A DNA stretch of 64,000 bases. Origin: Hymenobacter armeniacus (lineage in GTDB: Bacteria; Bacteroidota; Bacteroidia; Cytophagales; Hymenobacteraceae). The notes under the pieces are model-generated. The model was not told where the DNA came from. It searched no databases and saw nothing but the letters and a program-made list of their open reading frames with translations. This document shows positions 36,312 to 45,817 of the stretch, in pieces; position 1 is the first letter of the stretch; each line of letters begins with the position of its first letter. Where the stretch lies: positions 1 to 64,000 of the forward strand of contig NZ_JACXAC010000005.1 of NCBI RefSeq assembly GCF_014699055.1, written 5' to 3'. Made by a program: the position numbers and the translations under genes.

Positions 36312-36749
36312 TCAGGCCGGGCGTGCCAGCAGCCAGCCCAGCAACAGGGCCCGCGCCGTCCAGGCCAGGGTGCGCAGCCAGTTGGTGCGCGTGAGGCCGT
36401 CGATAGCGATGTAGTCGAAGCCGCCTTCGAGCCGATTGTGGAAGGGCACGGAGATGAAGAACGTGACGGCCCAAATCAGCAGCACCAAGGCCAGGCTCCA
36501 CCAACCGGCGCCGCCGGGCAGGGCCGCGCGCCCGGCCCAGGCCAACCAGATGGCCAAGGCCAATTCCAGCACCATGGGGGCCATCACTACGTAGCTCATG
36601 CGGCGGGTGTGGGCCGCGTGGAAGGCCACCCAGGCATCTTTGGGCACCAGCCCGAAGCTGGGGTAGTGCACCACCTGAATGGTCCAGATGAGGCCGGTGA
36701 GGTAGGCGGCCGCGGCAAAATTGAGCAGAAGCAGAAGGCGAAGCGGCAT
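36312..36749 (-). CDS. Four-TM integral membrane protein
   Basis: 145 residues from the ATG at 36749, with four hydrophobic helices (about 3-25, 52-73, 82-102, 125-142) and a short conserved-looking loop VVHYPSFGLV. It resembles small DUF1772-like membrane proteins. It lies 24 bases before the HExxH gene start on the same strand, so co-transcription is likely. Longer readings in this frame are antisense to the aldehyde dehydrogenase gene and rejected. Confidence 0.65.
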   Translation of the reverse strand: MPLRLLLLLNFAAAAYLTGLIWTIQVVHYPSFGLVPKDAWVAFHAAHTRRMSYVVMAPMVLELALAIWLAWAGRAALPGGAGWWSLALVLLIWAVTFFISVPFHNRLEGGFDYIAIDGLTRTNWLRTLAWTARALLLGWLLARPA

Positions 36750-36911
36750 GTGTAGTAAAAATAATTTTGGCCTGAACATACGGCTTTCCGGCTTGCCCGC
36801 GGCACGCAAACGTTCCCGTAAATCGGGCCCGGCGGTCCCGCCAGGGCCGAATATTTCCGTGGGCCTGCGCTGGTGCGTAGGTTCGCACCGCAACTTTTCT
36901 GCACCCCCACC

Positions 36912-38546
36912 ATGCCCGTAACCACCGAAAGCCTGACCCATCTGTTCCCGCTCGACGAGCGGGCCATTCCCGAAGCCTGGCGCCGGCCCGAGCCCCTGCA
37001 CCAGCGCCAGTACCTGCTCGACGGCGAGCTGCGCGAGTGGCACGGCCCCACCCAGGAGGTGCGCACACCCATCCAGACGCGCCTCACCGACGGCACGTTG
37101 GCGCCCCGCGTCATCGGCTCCTACCCGCTGCTTGACGAGGCCGAAAGCCTCAAAGCCCTCGATGCCGCCGTGCGCGCCTACGACCACGGCCGCGGCGAAT
37201 GGCCCACCATGAGCGTGGCCGACCGCATTGCGGCCGTGGAGAAATTCACCCGCCTCATTGTGGCCCGCAAGGCCGAAATCGTGCAGCTGCTGCTGTGGGA
37301 AATCGGCAAGTCGGCCGCCGACTCGGAAAAGGAGTTCGACCGCACCATCGACTACATCCGCAACACCATCGACGCCCTCAAGGACATGGACCGCGACTCG
37401 TCGCGCTTCACCATTGAGGAAGGCATCATCGGCCAGATTCGGCGCTCGCCGCTGGGCGTGGTGCTCTGCATGGGCCCCTTCAACTACCCACTGAACGAGA
37501 CGTTCTGCATGCTCATTCCGGCCCTCATCATGGGCAACACCGTGCTGTTTAAGCCGCCGAAACACGGCGCGTTGCTGCACTACCCGCTGCTGCAGGCCTT
37601 CACCGAAGCTTTCCCCAAAGGCGTGGTGAACACCGTGTACGGCCGCGGCAACGCGGTGGTCCCGGCCCTCATGGCGTCGGGCAAAATCGACGTGCTGGCC
37701 CTCATCGGCAGCAGCCGGGTGGCCGACTCGCTCAAGAAGCTGCACCCCAAGTCGAACCGCCTGCGGGCCGTGTTCGGGCTCGACGCCAAGAACGTGGCCA
37801 TCGTGATGCCCGATGCCGACCTGGACGTGGCCATCAAGGAATCGGTGCTGGGCGCGCTGAGCTTTAACGGGCAGCGCTGCACGGCGCTCAAGCTGTTCAT
37901 GGTGCACGAGAGCATTGCCGAAGACTTCGTGCAGCGCTTGGCCACCGAAATCAACAAGCTGAAGCCCGGCATGCCCTGGGACGCCGGCGTGAACATCACC
38001 CCGCTCCCCGAGCCGCAAAAGCCGGATTATCTGGCCGAAGTCATTGCCGACGCCCAGGCCAAGGGTGCCCGCGTGGTGAACGAAGGCGGCGGCACGGCGG
38101 CCGGCCCGCTGGTGTTTCCGGCGCTGCTGTTTCCGGTGCAGGAAGGCATGAAGGTGTGGCGCGAAGAGCAGTTTGGGCCGGTGGTGCCGGTGGCGTCTTT
38201 CAGCAAAGTCGACGAAGCCATTCAGTACATCATCGACTCCGACCATGGCCAGCAGGTGAGCATTTTCGGCAGTGAATCGAAGGAAGTGGCCGACCTCATC
38301 GACCAGCTCGTGAACCAGGTGAGCCGCGTCAACATCAACGCCCAGTGCCAGCGCGGGCCCGATACCTTCCCCTTCACCGGCCGCAAAGACTCGGCCGAGG
38401 GCACGCTGTCGGTGTACGACGCGCTGCGCTCGTTTAGCATCCGCACGGTGGTGGCCACCAAAATGACCGACGCCAACAAGCACATCCTGAACGAAATCGT
38501 GGACGGCCAGGAAAGCAGCTTCCTGAGCACGCGGTTTATTCTGTAG
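36912..38546 (+). CDS. Aldehyde dehydrogenase family, GapN-like (NADP glyceraldehyde-3-phosphate dehydrogenase)
   Basis: 544 residues from the ATG at 36912. Family marks: cofactor-binding PLGVVLCMGPFNYPLNE, the catalytic Cys in FNGQRCTALK (near 325), and the C-terminal FGPVVPVASF. The general-base motif normally ELGGK reads FGLDAKN, with no Glu at the expected position. I recall relatives with GLEAKN here, so this may be a family trait. The best match by eye is non-phosphorylating GAP dehydrogenase, making 3-phosphoglycerate and NADPH. Monocistronic. Confidence 0.82.
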   Translation: MPVTTESLTHLFPLDERAIPEAWRRPEPLHQRQYLLDGELREWHGPTQEVRTPIQTRLTDGTLAPRVIGSYPLLDEAESLKALDAAVRAYDHGRGEWPTMSVADRIAAVEKFTRLIVARKAEIVQLLLWEIGKSAADSEKEFDRTIDYIRNTIDALKDMDRDSSRFTIEEGIIGQIRRSPLGVVLCMGPFNYPLNETFCMLIPALIMGNTVLFKPPKHGALLHYPLLQAFTEAFPKGVVNTVYGRGNAVVPALMASGKIDVLALIGSSRVADSLKKLHPKSNRLRAVFGLDAKNVAIVMPDADLDVAIKESVLGALSFNGQRCTALKLFMVHESIAEDFVQRLATEINKLKPGMPWDAGVNITPLPEPQKPDYLAEVIADAQAKGARVVNEGGGTAAGPLVFPALLFPVQEGMKVWREEQFGPVVPVASFSKVDEAIQYIIDSDHGQQVSIFGSESKEVADLIDQLVNQVSRVNINAQCQRGPDTFPFTGRKDSAEGTLSVYDALRSFSIRTVVATKMTDANKHILNEIVDGQESSFLSTRFIL

Positions 38547-38567
38547 GCATCTTCGAACGAGGCTGGG

Positions 38568-38670
38568 AACATCATGCTGAGCGAAGTCGAAGCATCTCTA
38601 CCGCGCAACTAATCCATTGTTTGGGTTACTATCGCAGTAGAGCTGCTTCGGCTGCGCTCAGCATGACGTT
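38568..38670. repeat. Hairpin repeat, family B
   Basis: Arms 38568-38604 and 38633-38670 pair with about five mismatches, with catgctgagcg at the outer end and GAAGCATCTCTAC inward. Same family as 48380-48550 and 54257-54351. Confidence 0.85.
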
Positions 38671-38706
38671 CTTTCGTTTCCAAAAGACTCCCGCCATTTT
38701 CACCAC

Positions 38707-40755
38707 ATGAAAAAACCCCTGTTTCTATTGCCGCTGCTGGCCGCGGCCGTGACCGGCTGCCCATCGAACTCCCTGAAAACGGCCCGCTCCGGCGACAAGC
38801 CCGACCTGCTCTACGCCGCCCTGGACACGACCGTGGCGCCCGGCGACGACTTCTTCAGCTACGCCAACGGCACCTGGATTAAGAACAACCCCATTCCAGC
38901 GTCGGAAAGCAGCATGGGCATCGGCAAGAAGGTGCAGGACGAGGTGTATGCGCGGCTGCGCGAAACCAGCGTGGAGGCGGCCAAAGCCAACGCCGCCGCG
39001 GGCAGCAACCAGCAAAAAATCGGCGATTTCTGGGCCGTGGGCATGGATTCGGTGAAGGCCGATAAGCTGGGCGCGGCCCCGCTCAAGCCGGAACTCGACC
39101 GCATCGCGGCCATGAGAACCGTGGCCGAAGTGCCCGGCGTCATCGCCCACGAGATTCCGCTGGGCGTGCGGGCCCTCATCGGTCCCAACGTGGGCCAGGA
39201 CGACAAGAACAGCGACAAGATGGCGCTGTACCTGCGCCAGTCGGGCCTGGGCCTGCCCAACCGCGACTATTATTTCAACACCGACTCGCGCACCAAGAAC
39301 ATTCGGGCCGAATACCTGAAGCACTTGGCCAATACCTTCCGGCTGCTGGGCCAGGACCAAGCCACCGCTCAGGCCAACGCCGACCGCGTGATGGCGCTGG
39401 AAACGGCCCTGGCCAAGTCTTCGCGCAAGCTCGAAGCCCTGCGCGACCCCTACGCCAACTACCACAAAATGAGCATCGCGCAGCTCAACCAGCTCACGCC
39501 CGGCCTCGACTGGAAAACCTGGCTGGCGCAGATGGAATTCACGAACGTGGACACGGTGATTGTGGGCCAGCCCGAGTTTTACCAGACGGCGGGCCAGCTG
39601 CTGAAAAGCAAACCGCTGGACGACTGGAAAGCCTACCTCACCTGGCAGTTGGCCCGCACGTATGCGCCCACGCTCAGCAGCCAGTTTGTGAACGAGAACT
39701 TCCATTTCTACGGCACGGTGCTGCGCGGCGCCAAGGAAATCCGGCCCCGCTGGAAGCGCGTGCTCGACATGCAGGAAGACGCCCTCGGCGACGCCTTGGG
39801 CCAGCTGTTCGTGAAGGAATACTTCAAGCCCGAAGCCAAAGCCCGCTACGACACGCTGGTTCAACACGTGACCACCGCCTTCGCCGAGCACATTCAGAAG
39901 CTGGATTGGATGAGCGCGCCCACCAAAGTGGTGGCCCTCGACAAGCTGCACAAAATCACGCCCAAGGTGGGCTACCCCGACAAGTGGAAAGACTATTCGA
40001 GCCTGAAAATTGACCGCAGCTCGCTGGCCGAAAACGTGATGCGCGCCAACCTTTGGCAGCACCGCTACGAACTTAACAAGCTGGGCAAGCCCGTGGACCG
40101 CACCGAATGGGGCATGACGCCCCAGACCTACAACGCCTACTACAACAGCTCGAACAACGAGATTGTGCTGCCCGCCGCCGCCTTCGCCATCCCCGGCCTG
40201 CTCGATGCCGACGCCGACGACGCCCTGGTATACGGCTACGCCGGCGCCAGCACCATCGGCCACGAACTCACCCACGGATTCGACGACGAAGGCAGCCAAT
40301 ACGACGCCCACGGCAACCTGCACGAGTGGTGGAGCAAGGAAGACCGCAAGCGCTTCAACGAGCGGGTGAACGGCATTGTGAAGCAGTTCAACGGCTACAC
40401 CCTGCTCGACTCGCTGCACATCAACGGCAAGGCCACGGCCGGCGAGAACATCGCCGACCTCGGCGGCATCGTCATCGGCCTCGACGCCTTCAAAAAAACC
40501 AAGCAGTACAAAGAAGGCAAGAAAATTAACGGCCTCACGCCCGTGCAGCGCTATTTCCTGGGCTACGCGCTGGGCTGGCAAATGCACGTGCGCGACGAAA
40601 GCCTGGCCTCGCAGCTGCTCACCGATGTGCACTCGCCCGCCCAGTACCGCGTGAACGGCCCCATGGCCGACGTGCCCGCTTTCTACGACGCCTTCGGCAT
40701 CAAGCCCGGCCAAAAGCTCTACCGCCCCGATTCGACCCGGGTGGTGATTTGGTAA
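38707..40755 (+). CDS. M13 family (neprilysin-like) zinc metallopeptidase
   Basis: 682 residues. Lipoprotein-like signal (LLPLLAAAVTGC). The M13 catalytic signature is complete: NAYYNSSNNEIVLPAAA, HELTH (near 519-523) within GHELTHGFDDEGSQYD, and ENIADLGG (E near 580) supplying the third zinc ligand. The N-terminal domain begins with the standard DDFFSYANGTWIKNNPIPA. Periplasmic or surface oligopeptidase cleaving small peptides. Typical length for the family. Converges with the histidine kinase gene on a terminator within a large inverted repeat. Confidence 0.96.
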   Translation: MKKPLFLLPLLAAAVTGCPSNSLKTARSGDKPDLLYAALDTTVAPGDDFFSYANGTWIKNNPIPASESSMGIGKKVQDEVYARLRETSVEAAKANAAAGSNQQKIGDFWAVGMDSVKADKLGAAPLKPELDRIAAMRTVAEVPGVIAHEIPLGVRALIGPNVGQDDKNSDKMALYLRQSGLGLPNRDYYFNTDSRTKNIRAEYLKHLANTFRLLGQDQATAQANADRVMALETALAKSSRKLEALRDPYANYHKMSIAQLNQLTPGLDWKTWLAQMEFTNVDTVIVGQPEFYQTAGQLLKSKPLDDWKAYLTWQLARTYAPTLSSQFVNENFHFYGTVLRGAKEIRPRWKRVLDMQEDALGDALGQLFVKEYFKPEAKARYDTLVQHVTTAFAEHIQKLDWMSAPTKVVALDKLHKITPKVGYPDKWKDYSSLKIDRSSLAENVMRANLWQHRYELNKLGKPVDRTEWGMTPQTYNAYYNSSNNEIVLPAAAFAIPGLLDADADDALVYGYAGASTIGHELTHGFDDEGSQYDAHGNLHEWWSKEDRKRFNERVNGIVKQFNGYTLLDSLHINGKATAGENIADLGGIVIGLDAFKKTKQYKEGKKINGLTPVQRYFLGYALGWQMHVRDESLASQLLTDVHSPAQYRVNGPMADVPAFYDAFGIKPGQKLYRPDSTRVVIW

Positions 40756-40764
40756 ACCGGCGCT

Positions 40765-40928
40765 TGTCATTGCAGGCGCAGCGCGGCAATCCGTCCTCTC
40801 TAAGCGACTAGCCTACTAATGTGAAAAGCCCCGGCTCTGTAGTAGAGCCGGGGCTTTTTATGGGGTTGTCACGCCCCAGAGTTGGTCGCTAAGAGAGGAC
40901 GGATTGCCACGCTGCGCCCGCAATGACA
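40765..40928. repeat. Large inverted repeat with a terminator at its centre, family F
   Basis: Outer arms tgtcattgcaggcgcagcgc... (from 40765) and ...cgcccgcaatgaca (to 40928) pair over about 46 bases with about four mismatches. Nested in the centre is the intrinsic terminator at 40824-40858. Confidence 0.9.
40824..40858. terminator. Bidirectional intrinsic terminator
   Basis: A perfect 15-bp stem aaaagccccggctct with its inverse (40844-40858), loop gtagt, with A4/T4 ends on both strands. It ends the M13 gene (+) and the histidine kinase gene (-). Confidence 0.95.
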
Positions 40929-40935
40929 GACGAAG

Positions 40936-42876
40936 CTACTTCGCCACTGGCAGGCTCACGGTCACGTTGGTACCGGCGCCGGGGCGGCTCTGAATCACCA
41001 GCGTGCCGCCGTGGCGGTGCACGAAGGCCCGGCACAGGGCCAGGCCCAGCCCCAGGCCGGTGGCGCGCGGCTTGGGCGTGGGCGTGGGCTCGGGCAGGGC
41101 GGGGCCGCTCATGAGCGAGGCCACGGTGGCCGCGCTCATGCCCGGCCCGGTGTCGGTGCAGCTGATGAGCACCATCTGCGGGTCGTCGGGGTCGGGGGCT
41201 GCTTCGAGGTGTACGTGGCCGCCGGCGGGCATGAACTTGAGGGCGTTGCCCACCAGGTTGCGCAGAATGGTGCGGGCCATGTTGCGGTCGGCCATCAGCT
41301 TCAGGCCATCGGGGGCGGCCATGGTGATGTGCTGCCAGCTGGCGGCGGCCGTGGTTTGGTACAGGGCCTGGCACTCGGCAAACAGCTCCGACACGAGCAC
41401 CGGGGCCGGGCGGCATTCCAGCTCGCCGGTCTGGCTCACGGCCCAGTTCAGCACGTTGTCGAGCAGGTGGTTGAGGCTGTCGGCGGCCTGGCGCACCAGA
41501 GCGGGCAGGCGGGCCAGGCCGTCCTGGTCGTTCTGGGCAATGTAGGAGTCAATCAAACTCGTGACGCCGGCAAAAGCCGTGACCGGCCCGCGCAGGTCGT
41601 GGGCCACAATGGCGTAGAGCTTGTCCTTGAACGACGCCACGCTGCGCAGCTCCACCGATACTTTTTCTAGGGCCCGGTTGTTGGCGGCCAGCTCGGAGCG
41701 GCTGCGGCGCAGGTTGCGGTAAAAATAGGCGGCCACCAGCAGCGCCAGCGTGAGCACGGCCACGGCCCCCACCAGCACGCGGCTGTGCCAGGCCTGCTCG
41801 TCGCGCTGCTGCGTGAGCAGGCGCAGGCGGCGGGCGCGCTCCTGGGCCTCGCTGCTCACCTGGGCGGCGGCCAGGGTTTGCATGGTTTGGCGGTTGTTCA
41901 GCGTGTCATTCAGCTCCACGTAGCGCTGGTTCCACTCGTAGGCCTGGCGGTAGTTTTCGCGCTCGGCGGCTTCGGCCGAGAGGATGCTGTAAGCGTCGAG
42001 CACGCACTCGAGGTAGTCGCTCTGGCGGGCCAGCTTCAGGGCTTCGCGGGTGGCGGCGTCGGCGCGCGCGGGCTCGTCGGTCTGGATGTAGTACATCGCA
42101 AACATGATGAGCTGCCGGGCCTGGCTGCGCACGGCGCGCTGCCGCCGGCTGATGGCCAGCGCCTGGGTGAGCAGGCGCTTCACCCGGCCCAGGTTGCCGG
42201 CCTGCATCTGGTAGTTGGCCAAGCTGGAGAGGTAGTTGGCTTCGGCCGTAGAGTCGCTTTGGCGGCGGGCCAGCGCCAGGGCCAGCGAGTCGTAATGCAA
42301 GGCCTGGGGCAGCTGCTGCCGGAAGAAAAACAGCCCGCCCACGTTGCCCAGCAGCTTCATGCGGGCGGTGGGCGTCACGCCGGGCTGGTTCATCAGGCGC
42401 AGGGCGCGGCGGTAGTGGCGCCAAGCCGAGGTGGAATCGCGCCGCTCGTGGTAGATGCTGCCCTGCGAAGTGTAGGCGCGCACCAGGCCGTCCACGTTTT
42501 TCAGCTTCAGAGCCAGCGTCTGGGCTTCGTTGAGGAGCTGCAGGGCCTCCGGGCCGTTGGAGAGGTTGCCGTAGCAACTGGCCAGGTACAGCAGACTACG
42601 GAGCAGGCCAGGGCCTTGCTCGTCGGCGGGTAGCGTGCGGGCCAGGGCCAGGGCGGCCTCGCCGTAAGGCAGGGCGCGGGCGGGCTGCTCGTTGTGCAGG
42701 GCGTAGCACATGGCGTTCAGCAGCCGCAGGCGGGTGGTATCGGGCAGGGGCGTGGCCAGCTTCTGCCGAATGGCTTCGGTGCTGTTTGGCAATGCCCCGC
42801 CGGCCACGGCCCGCGCAGGAGCCAGTAGCGCGCCGAAAGCGAGCAGCCAAATAAGCAAAATTCCAGGCCGGGTCAT
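40936..42876 (-). CDS. TPR-containing sensor histidine kinase
   Basis: 646 residues from the ATG at 42876, the first Met before the signal peptide (LLIWLLAFGALLAPARA). A periplasmic region of TPR repeats (about 50-350), one TM at about 365-385 (VLVGAVAVLTLALLVAAYFY), a coiled linker, a HisKA-type H-box YAIVAHDLRGPVTAF (His near 423), and an ATPase domain with N box NLVGNALKF, G1 DTGPGMS and G2 GLGLGLALC. This Bacteroidota type senses through TPRs. No response regulator gene is adjacent, so the partner is unknown. A -7 box lies at 42898-42905. Confidence 0.94.
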   Translation of the reverse strand: MTRPGILLIWLLAFGALLAPARAVAGGALPNSTEAIRQKLATPLPDTTRLRLLNAMCYALHNEQPARALPYGEAALALARTLPADEQGPGLLRSLLYLASCYGNLSNGPEALQLLNEAQTLALKLKNVDGLVRAYTSQGSIYHERRDSTSAWRHYRRALRLMNQPGVTPTARMKLLGNVGGLFFFRQQLPQALHYDSLALALARRQSDSTAEANYLSSLANYQMQAGNLGRVKRLLTQALAISRRQRAVRSQARQLIMFAMYYIQTDEPARADAATREALKLARQSDYLECVLDAYSILSAEAAERENYRQAYEWNQRYVELNDTLNNRQTMQTLAAAQVSSEAQERARRLRLLTQQRDEQAWHSRVLVGAVAVLTLALLVAAYFYRNLRRSRSELAANNRALEKVSVELRSVASFKDKLYAIVAHDLRGPVTAFAGVTSLIDSYIAQNDQDGLARLPALVRQAADSLNHLLDNVLNWAVSQTGELECRPAPVLVSELFAECQALYQTTAAASWQHITMAAPDGLKLMADRNMARTILRNLVGNALKFMPAGGHVHLEAAPDPDDPQMVLISCTDTGPGMSAATVASLMSGPALPEPTPTPKPRATGLGLGLALCRAFVHRHGGTLVIQSRPGAGTNVTVSLPVAK

Positions 42877-42897
42877 AAGTGGCTGCGTAATGCTAGC

Positions 42898-42905
42898 CAA
42901 AGATA
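42898..42905 (-). promoter_or_regulatory. -7 box for the histidine kinase gene
   Basis: Reverse strand TATCTTTG, 21 bases before the ATG. No -33 TTTG at the expected spacing. Confidence 0.45.
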
Positions 42906-43005
42906 CGCACAGTCCGGGCAAGTTTCACGCTTTAATGCTATTTCAAAATATTCAAGGGTGCAATTTTTCCAGCAGGCCAATTTTCAAAAGCGGGGCAGCA
43001 TTGCC

Positions 43006-43434
43006 TCAGCCCTTTATTTTCGCCACTCGGAGTTGATGACGGCCACCTTCGAAATTTGTTTTTAGAAAAGTTGATACAATTTCCCGGGTTTGCTCCTCGC
43101 TCACGTAGCGGGCCGGCACGCACAGCACGTTAGCGTCGTTGTGCTGCCGGGCCAGGGCGGCCAGCTCGGGCAGCCAAGCAATGGCGGCGCGCACGCCGGC
43201 GTGCTTGTTGGCCGTAATGCACACCCCGTTGGCCGAGCCACACAGCAGCAGCCCGAGCGCAAACTCGCCGCTTTCCACCGCTGCCGAAAGCGGGTGCGCC
43301 ACGTCGGGGTAGTCCATCGAGTCGGCCGAGTACGTGCCGAAATCCCGCACCTCGTGGCCTTCGGCAGCCAGCCAGGTGCGCAGCATTTCTTTATGAGTGA
43401 AACCGGCGTGGTCGGAGCCGAGGGCAATTTTCAT
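43006..43434 (-). CDS. rpiB: Ribose 5-phosphate isomerase B
   Basis: 142 residues from the ATG at 43434. RpiB signature SDHAGFTHKEML at the N-terminus with the substrate-binding Asp-His, and LLLCGSANGVCITANKHAGV with the catalytic Cys and anion loop. It interconverts ribose 5-phosphate and ribulose 5-phosphate in the pentose phosphate pathway. It follows tatC by 58 bases on the same strand, likely co-transcribed. An in-frame upstream extension to 43569 overlaps tatC and is rejected. Confidence 0.95.
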   Translation of the reverse strand: MKIALGSDHAGFTHKEMLRTWLAAEGHEVRDFGTYSADSMDYPDVAHPLSAAVESGEFALGLLLCGSANGVCITANKHAGVRAAIAWLPELAALARQHNDANVLCVPARYVSEEQTREIVSTFLKTNFEGGRHQLRVAKIKG

Positions 43435-43492
43435 GGGACGTGGAAGAGGTTGCGTTGGAAGTGCGAGCGTTGCATGCCGGAGGCGGGCGGCA

Positions 43493-44362
43493 CTAGCTGC
43501 CCATGGCTTGCTCCCGGGCCAGCTTGGCGTTGAGGCGGGCGGTGTCGCCGCGCCGCACCACGCGGGCAATGTGAATGCTCAGCTCGTAGAGCAGCAAAAT
43601 GGGGATGGTGACGATGATTTGGGCCGAGATGTCGGGCGGGGTGATGATGGCCGCGATGATGAGGATGACCACAATGGCGTGCTTGCGGTACACCTGCATG
43701 ATTTCGGGCGACACAATGCCGGCCTTGGCCAGGAAAAACACTATCATGGGCAGCTCAAACACGAAGGCACACGAGAGGCTCATGGTGCTCAGCGTGCTCA
43801 GGTAGCTCTGCATGTCAATCTGGTTTTCGATGGTGGGGTCCACCACGTAGCCGGCCAGAAAGTTGATGCTGAGCGGCGCGGCGATGTAGTAGCCAAACAG
43901 CAGCCCCAGCGCAAACAGCACCGACACAAAAAACACCGCCCCCTGCGAGTTGGCCCGCTCGTGCGGGTAGAGGCCGGGCTTCACAAAACGCCAGATTTCC
44001 CAGAACAGGTACGGGAACGTGAGGCAGATGCCGGCCATGAACGAGGTGCTGATGTGCATGGTGAGCTGCCCGCTCATCTGCCGGTTCTGAATCACGAACC
44101 CGATTTTGTCGATGCACAAGTCCGGCGCGTGCACCCAGTTGCCGAACTTGCAGAACATGCGGTAAGTCCAGAAATCGGGCCGCGACGGTCCCAGAATCAC
44201 GTCGTGAAACAGGAAATCCTTCGCGAAAAACGCGCCGGTGGTGAACACCACCACCGCAATGGCCGACCGGATGATGTGCCAGCGCAACGCCTCCAGGTGG
44301 TCGATGAAGGACATTTCGTGCGTTTCGCCCGAGAGGTTAGGTTGTTGCGGTTGAGGTTGCAC
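43493..44362 (-). CDS. tatC: Sec-independent protein translocase TatC
   Basis: 289 residues, six TMs. N-terminal signature MSFIDHLEALRWHIIRSAIA and the FPYLFWEIWRFVKPGLYPHE segment with the Glu/Pro region that recognises twin-arginine signals. Compared with E. coli TatC there is a longer first periplasmic loop (about 45-110), common in Bacteroidota. It binds Tat signal peptides and forms the translocase with TatA; no tatA is in the window. Upstream of its start lies the family A hairpin. Confidence 0.95.
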   Translation of the reverse strand: MQPQPQQPNLSGETHEMSFIDHLEALRWHIIRSAIAVVVFTTGAFFAKDFLFHDVILGPSRPDFWTYRMFCKFGNWVHAPDLCIDKIGFVIQNRQMSGQLTMHISTSFMAGICLTFPYLFWEIWRFVKPGLYPHERANSQGAVFFVSVLFALGLLFGYYIAAPLSINFLAGYVVDPTIENQIDMQSYLSTLSTMSLSCAFVFELPMIVFFLAKAGIVSPEIMQVYRKHAIVVILIIAAIITPPDISAQIIVTIPILLLYELSIHIARVVRRGDTARLNAKLAREQAMGS

Positions 44363-44396
44363 GGAGAAAATAGAGAAATAGGAAGAGGAATAAACC

Positions 44397-44484
44397 GTCT
44401 GTCATCCTGAGCGCAGCGAAGGACCTTATCACGTCAGGATGCGCTAACGTGATAAGGTCCTTCGCTGCGCTCAGGATGACAGAC
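44397..44484. repeat. Long hairpin repeat, family A (38-bp perfect arms)
   Basis: Arms 44397-44434 and 44447-44484 are perfect inverted copies, core gagcgcagcgaaggacctt, shared with 6804-6910. It lies between the tatC start and the glyA stop. Confidence 0.92.
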
Positions 44485-44508
44485 GAACATCACCCCATAC
44501 GTAAAACG

Positions 44509-45801
44509 CTACGCAAACAGCGGGTAGTCCTGCAGCCAGGCATTCACGCGCTGGCGCACCTGCCCGATGCGGGTGTCGTTGTCGTGGTGGGTCAGGGTTT
44601 CGTCTATCAGCTCCACGATGCGGGCCATGTCCGACTCGCCCAGGCCGCGGGTAGTTACGGCGGCCGAGCCAATGCGGATGCCGCTGGTCACGAAAGGCGA
44701 CTTGTCGTCGAAGGGCACCATGTTTTTGTTGATGGTGATGTCGGCCCGCACCAGCGTATTCTCGGCCAGCTTGCCGCTCAGGCCCTTCGAGCGCAAGTCA
44801 ATCAGCATAAGGTGGTTGTCGGTGCCGCCCGAGATGAGGTCGTAGCCCAGCGCGGTGAAGCCGCTGGCCAACGCCTGCGCGTTGCGGGCCACCTGCCGGG
44901 TGTAGGTGGTAAAGTCGTCGGTCAGCGCTTCGCCGAAGGCCACGGCTTTGGCCGCAATGACGTGCTCCAGCGGCCCGCCCTGGGTGCCGGGAAACACGGC
45001 GCCGTCGAGCACGGCCGACATGGGCCGGATTTCGCCCTTGGGCGTGGTCAGGCCGAAGGGGTTTTCGAAGTCCTTGCCCAGCATGATGAGGCCGCCACGG
45101 GGGCCGCGCAGGGTTTTGTGCGTGGTGGTGGTCACGATGTGGCAGTGCTCGAAGGGCGAGTTCAGCAGGCCTTTGGCGATGAGGGCCGAAGGGTGCGAGA
45201 TGTCGGCCAGCAGCAGGGCGCCCACTTCGTCGGCGGCTTCGCGCAGGGCTTTGTAGTCCCAGTCGCGCGAGTAGGCCGAGGCGCCGCAGATAATCATCTT
45301 GGGGCGCTCGCGGCGGGCGGTTTCCTTCACCTTGGCCCAGTCGATGAGGCCGGTTTCGCGCTCCACGCCGTAGAAGCTGGGCACGAAGTACTTGCCCGAG
45401 AAGTTCACGGGCGAGCCGTGGGTGAGGTGGCCGCCGTGGCTGAGGTCGAAGCCCAGGATTTTATCGCCGGGCTTGAGGCAGGCCAGGAACACGGCCGCGT
45501 TGGCCTGGGCGCCGGAGTGCGGCTGCACGTTGGCCCACTGCACGCCGAAAAGCTCCTTCACGCGGTCGATGGCCAGCTGCTCCACTTGGTCCACGATTTC
45601 GCAACCGCCGTAGTAGCGCTTGCCGGGCAGGCCCTCGGCGTACTTGTTGGTGAGCACGGAGCCCTGGGCGGCCATCACCTGTTCCGAAACGTAGTTTTCG
45701 GAGGCAATGAGCTCAATGCCGTGGGTTTGGCGGGCTTTTTCCTGGGCGATGAGGTCGAACACGGCGGTGTCGAGCAGGCGAGCGGGGGCGACGGTTTGCA
45801 T
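44509..45801 (-). CDS. glyA: Serine hydroxymethyltransferase
   Basis: 430 residues. All family marks are present: [25 protein letters not shown], the PLP-lysine motif [15 protein letters not shown] (the Lys in HKT forms the Schiff base) and the C-terminal [14 protein letters not shown] enzyme making glycine and 5,10-methylene-THF from serine. A near-consensus -7 box (TACCTTTA, reverse strand of 45807-45814) ends just 5 bases before the ATG, implying a leaderless or nearly leaderless transcript. Confidence 0.98.
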   Translation of the reverse strand: MQTVAPARLLDTAVFDLIAQEKARQTHGIELIASENYVSEQVMAAQGSVLTNKYAEGLPGKRYYGGCEIVDQVEQLAIDRVKELFGVQWANVQPHSGAQANAAVFLACLKPGDKILGFDLSHGGHLTHGSPVNFSGKYFVPSFYGVERETGLIDWAKVKETARRERPKMIICGASAYSRDWDYKALREAADEVGALLLADISHPSALIAKGLLNSPFEHCHIVTTTTHKTLRGPRGGLIMLGKDFENPFGLTTPKGEIRPMSAVLDGAVFPGTQGGPLEHVIAAKAVAFGEALTDDFTTYTRQVARNAQALASGFTALGYDLISGGTDNHLMLIDLRSKGLSGKLAENTLVRADITINKNMVPFDDKSPFVTSGIRIGSAAVTTRGLGESDMARIVELIDETLTHHDNDTRIGQVRQRVNAWLQDYPLFA

Positions 45802-45806
45802 GGGCG

Positions 45807-45814
45807 TAAAGGTA
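45807..45814 (-). promoter_or_regulatory. Possible -7 box directly before glyA
   Basis: Reverse strand TACCTTTA, one base off TAnnTTTG, 5 bases before the ATG. Support is limited by the lack of a -33 match. Confidence 0.35.
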
Positions 45815-45817
45815 AGT

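Noticed and set aside
38725..40770. Long reading frame antisense to the M13 peptidase (and similar long antisense frames at 5352-6917 and 36312-38483)
   Set aside because: GC-rich DNA keeps antisense frames open; composition is low-complexity and no domain appears, while the opposite strand has clear catalytic motifs.
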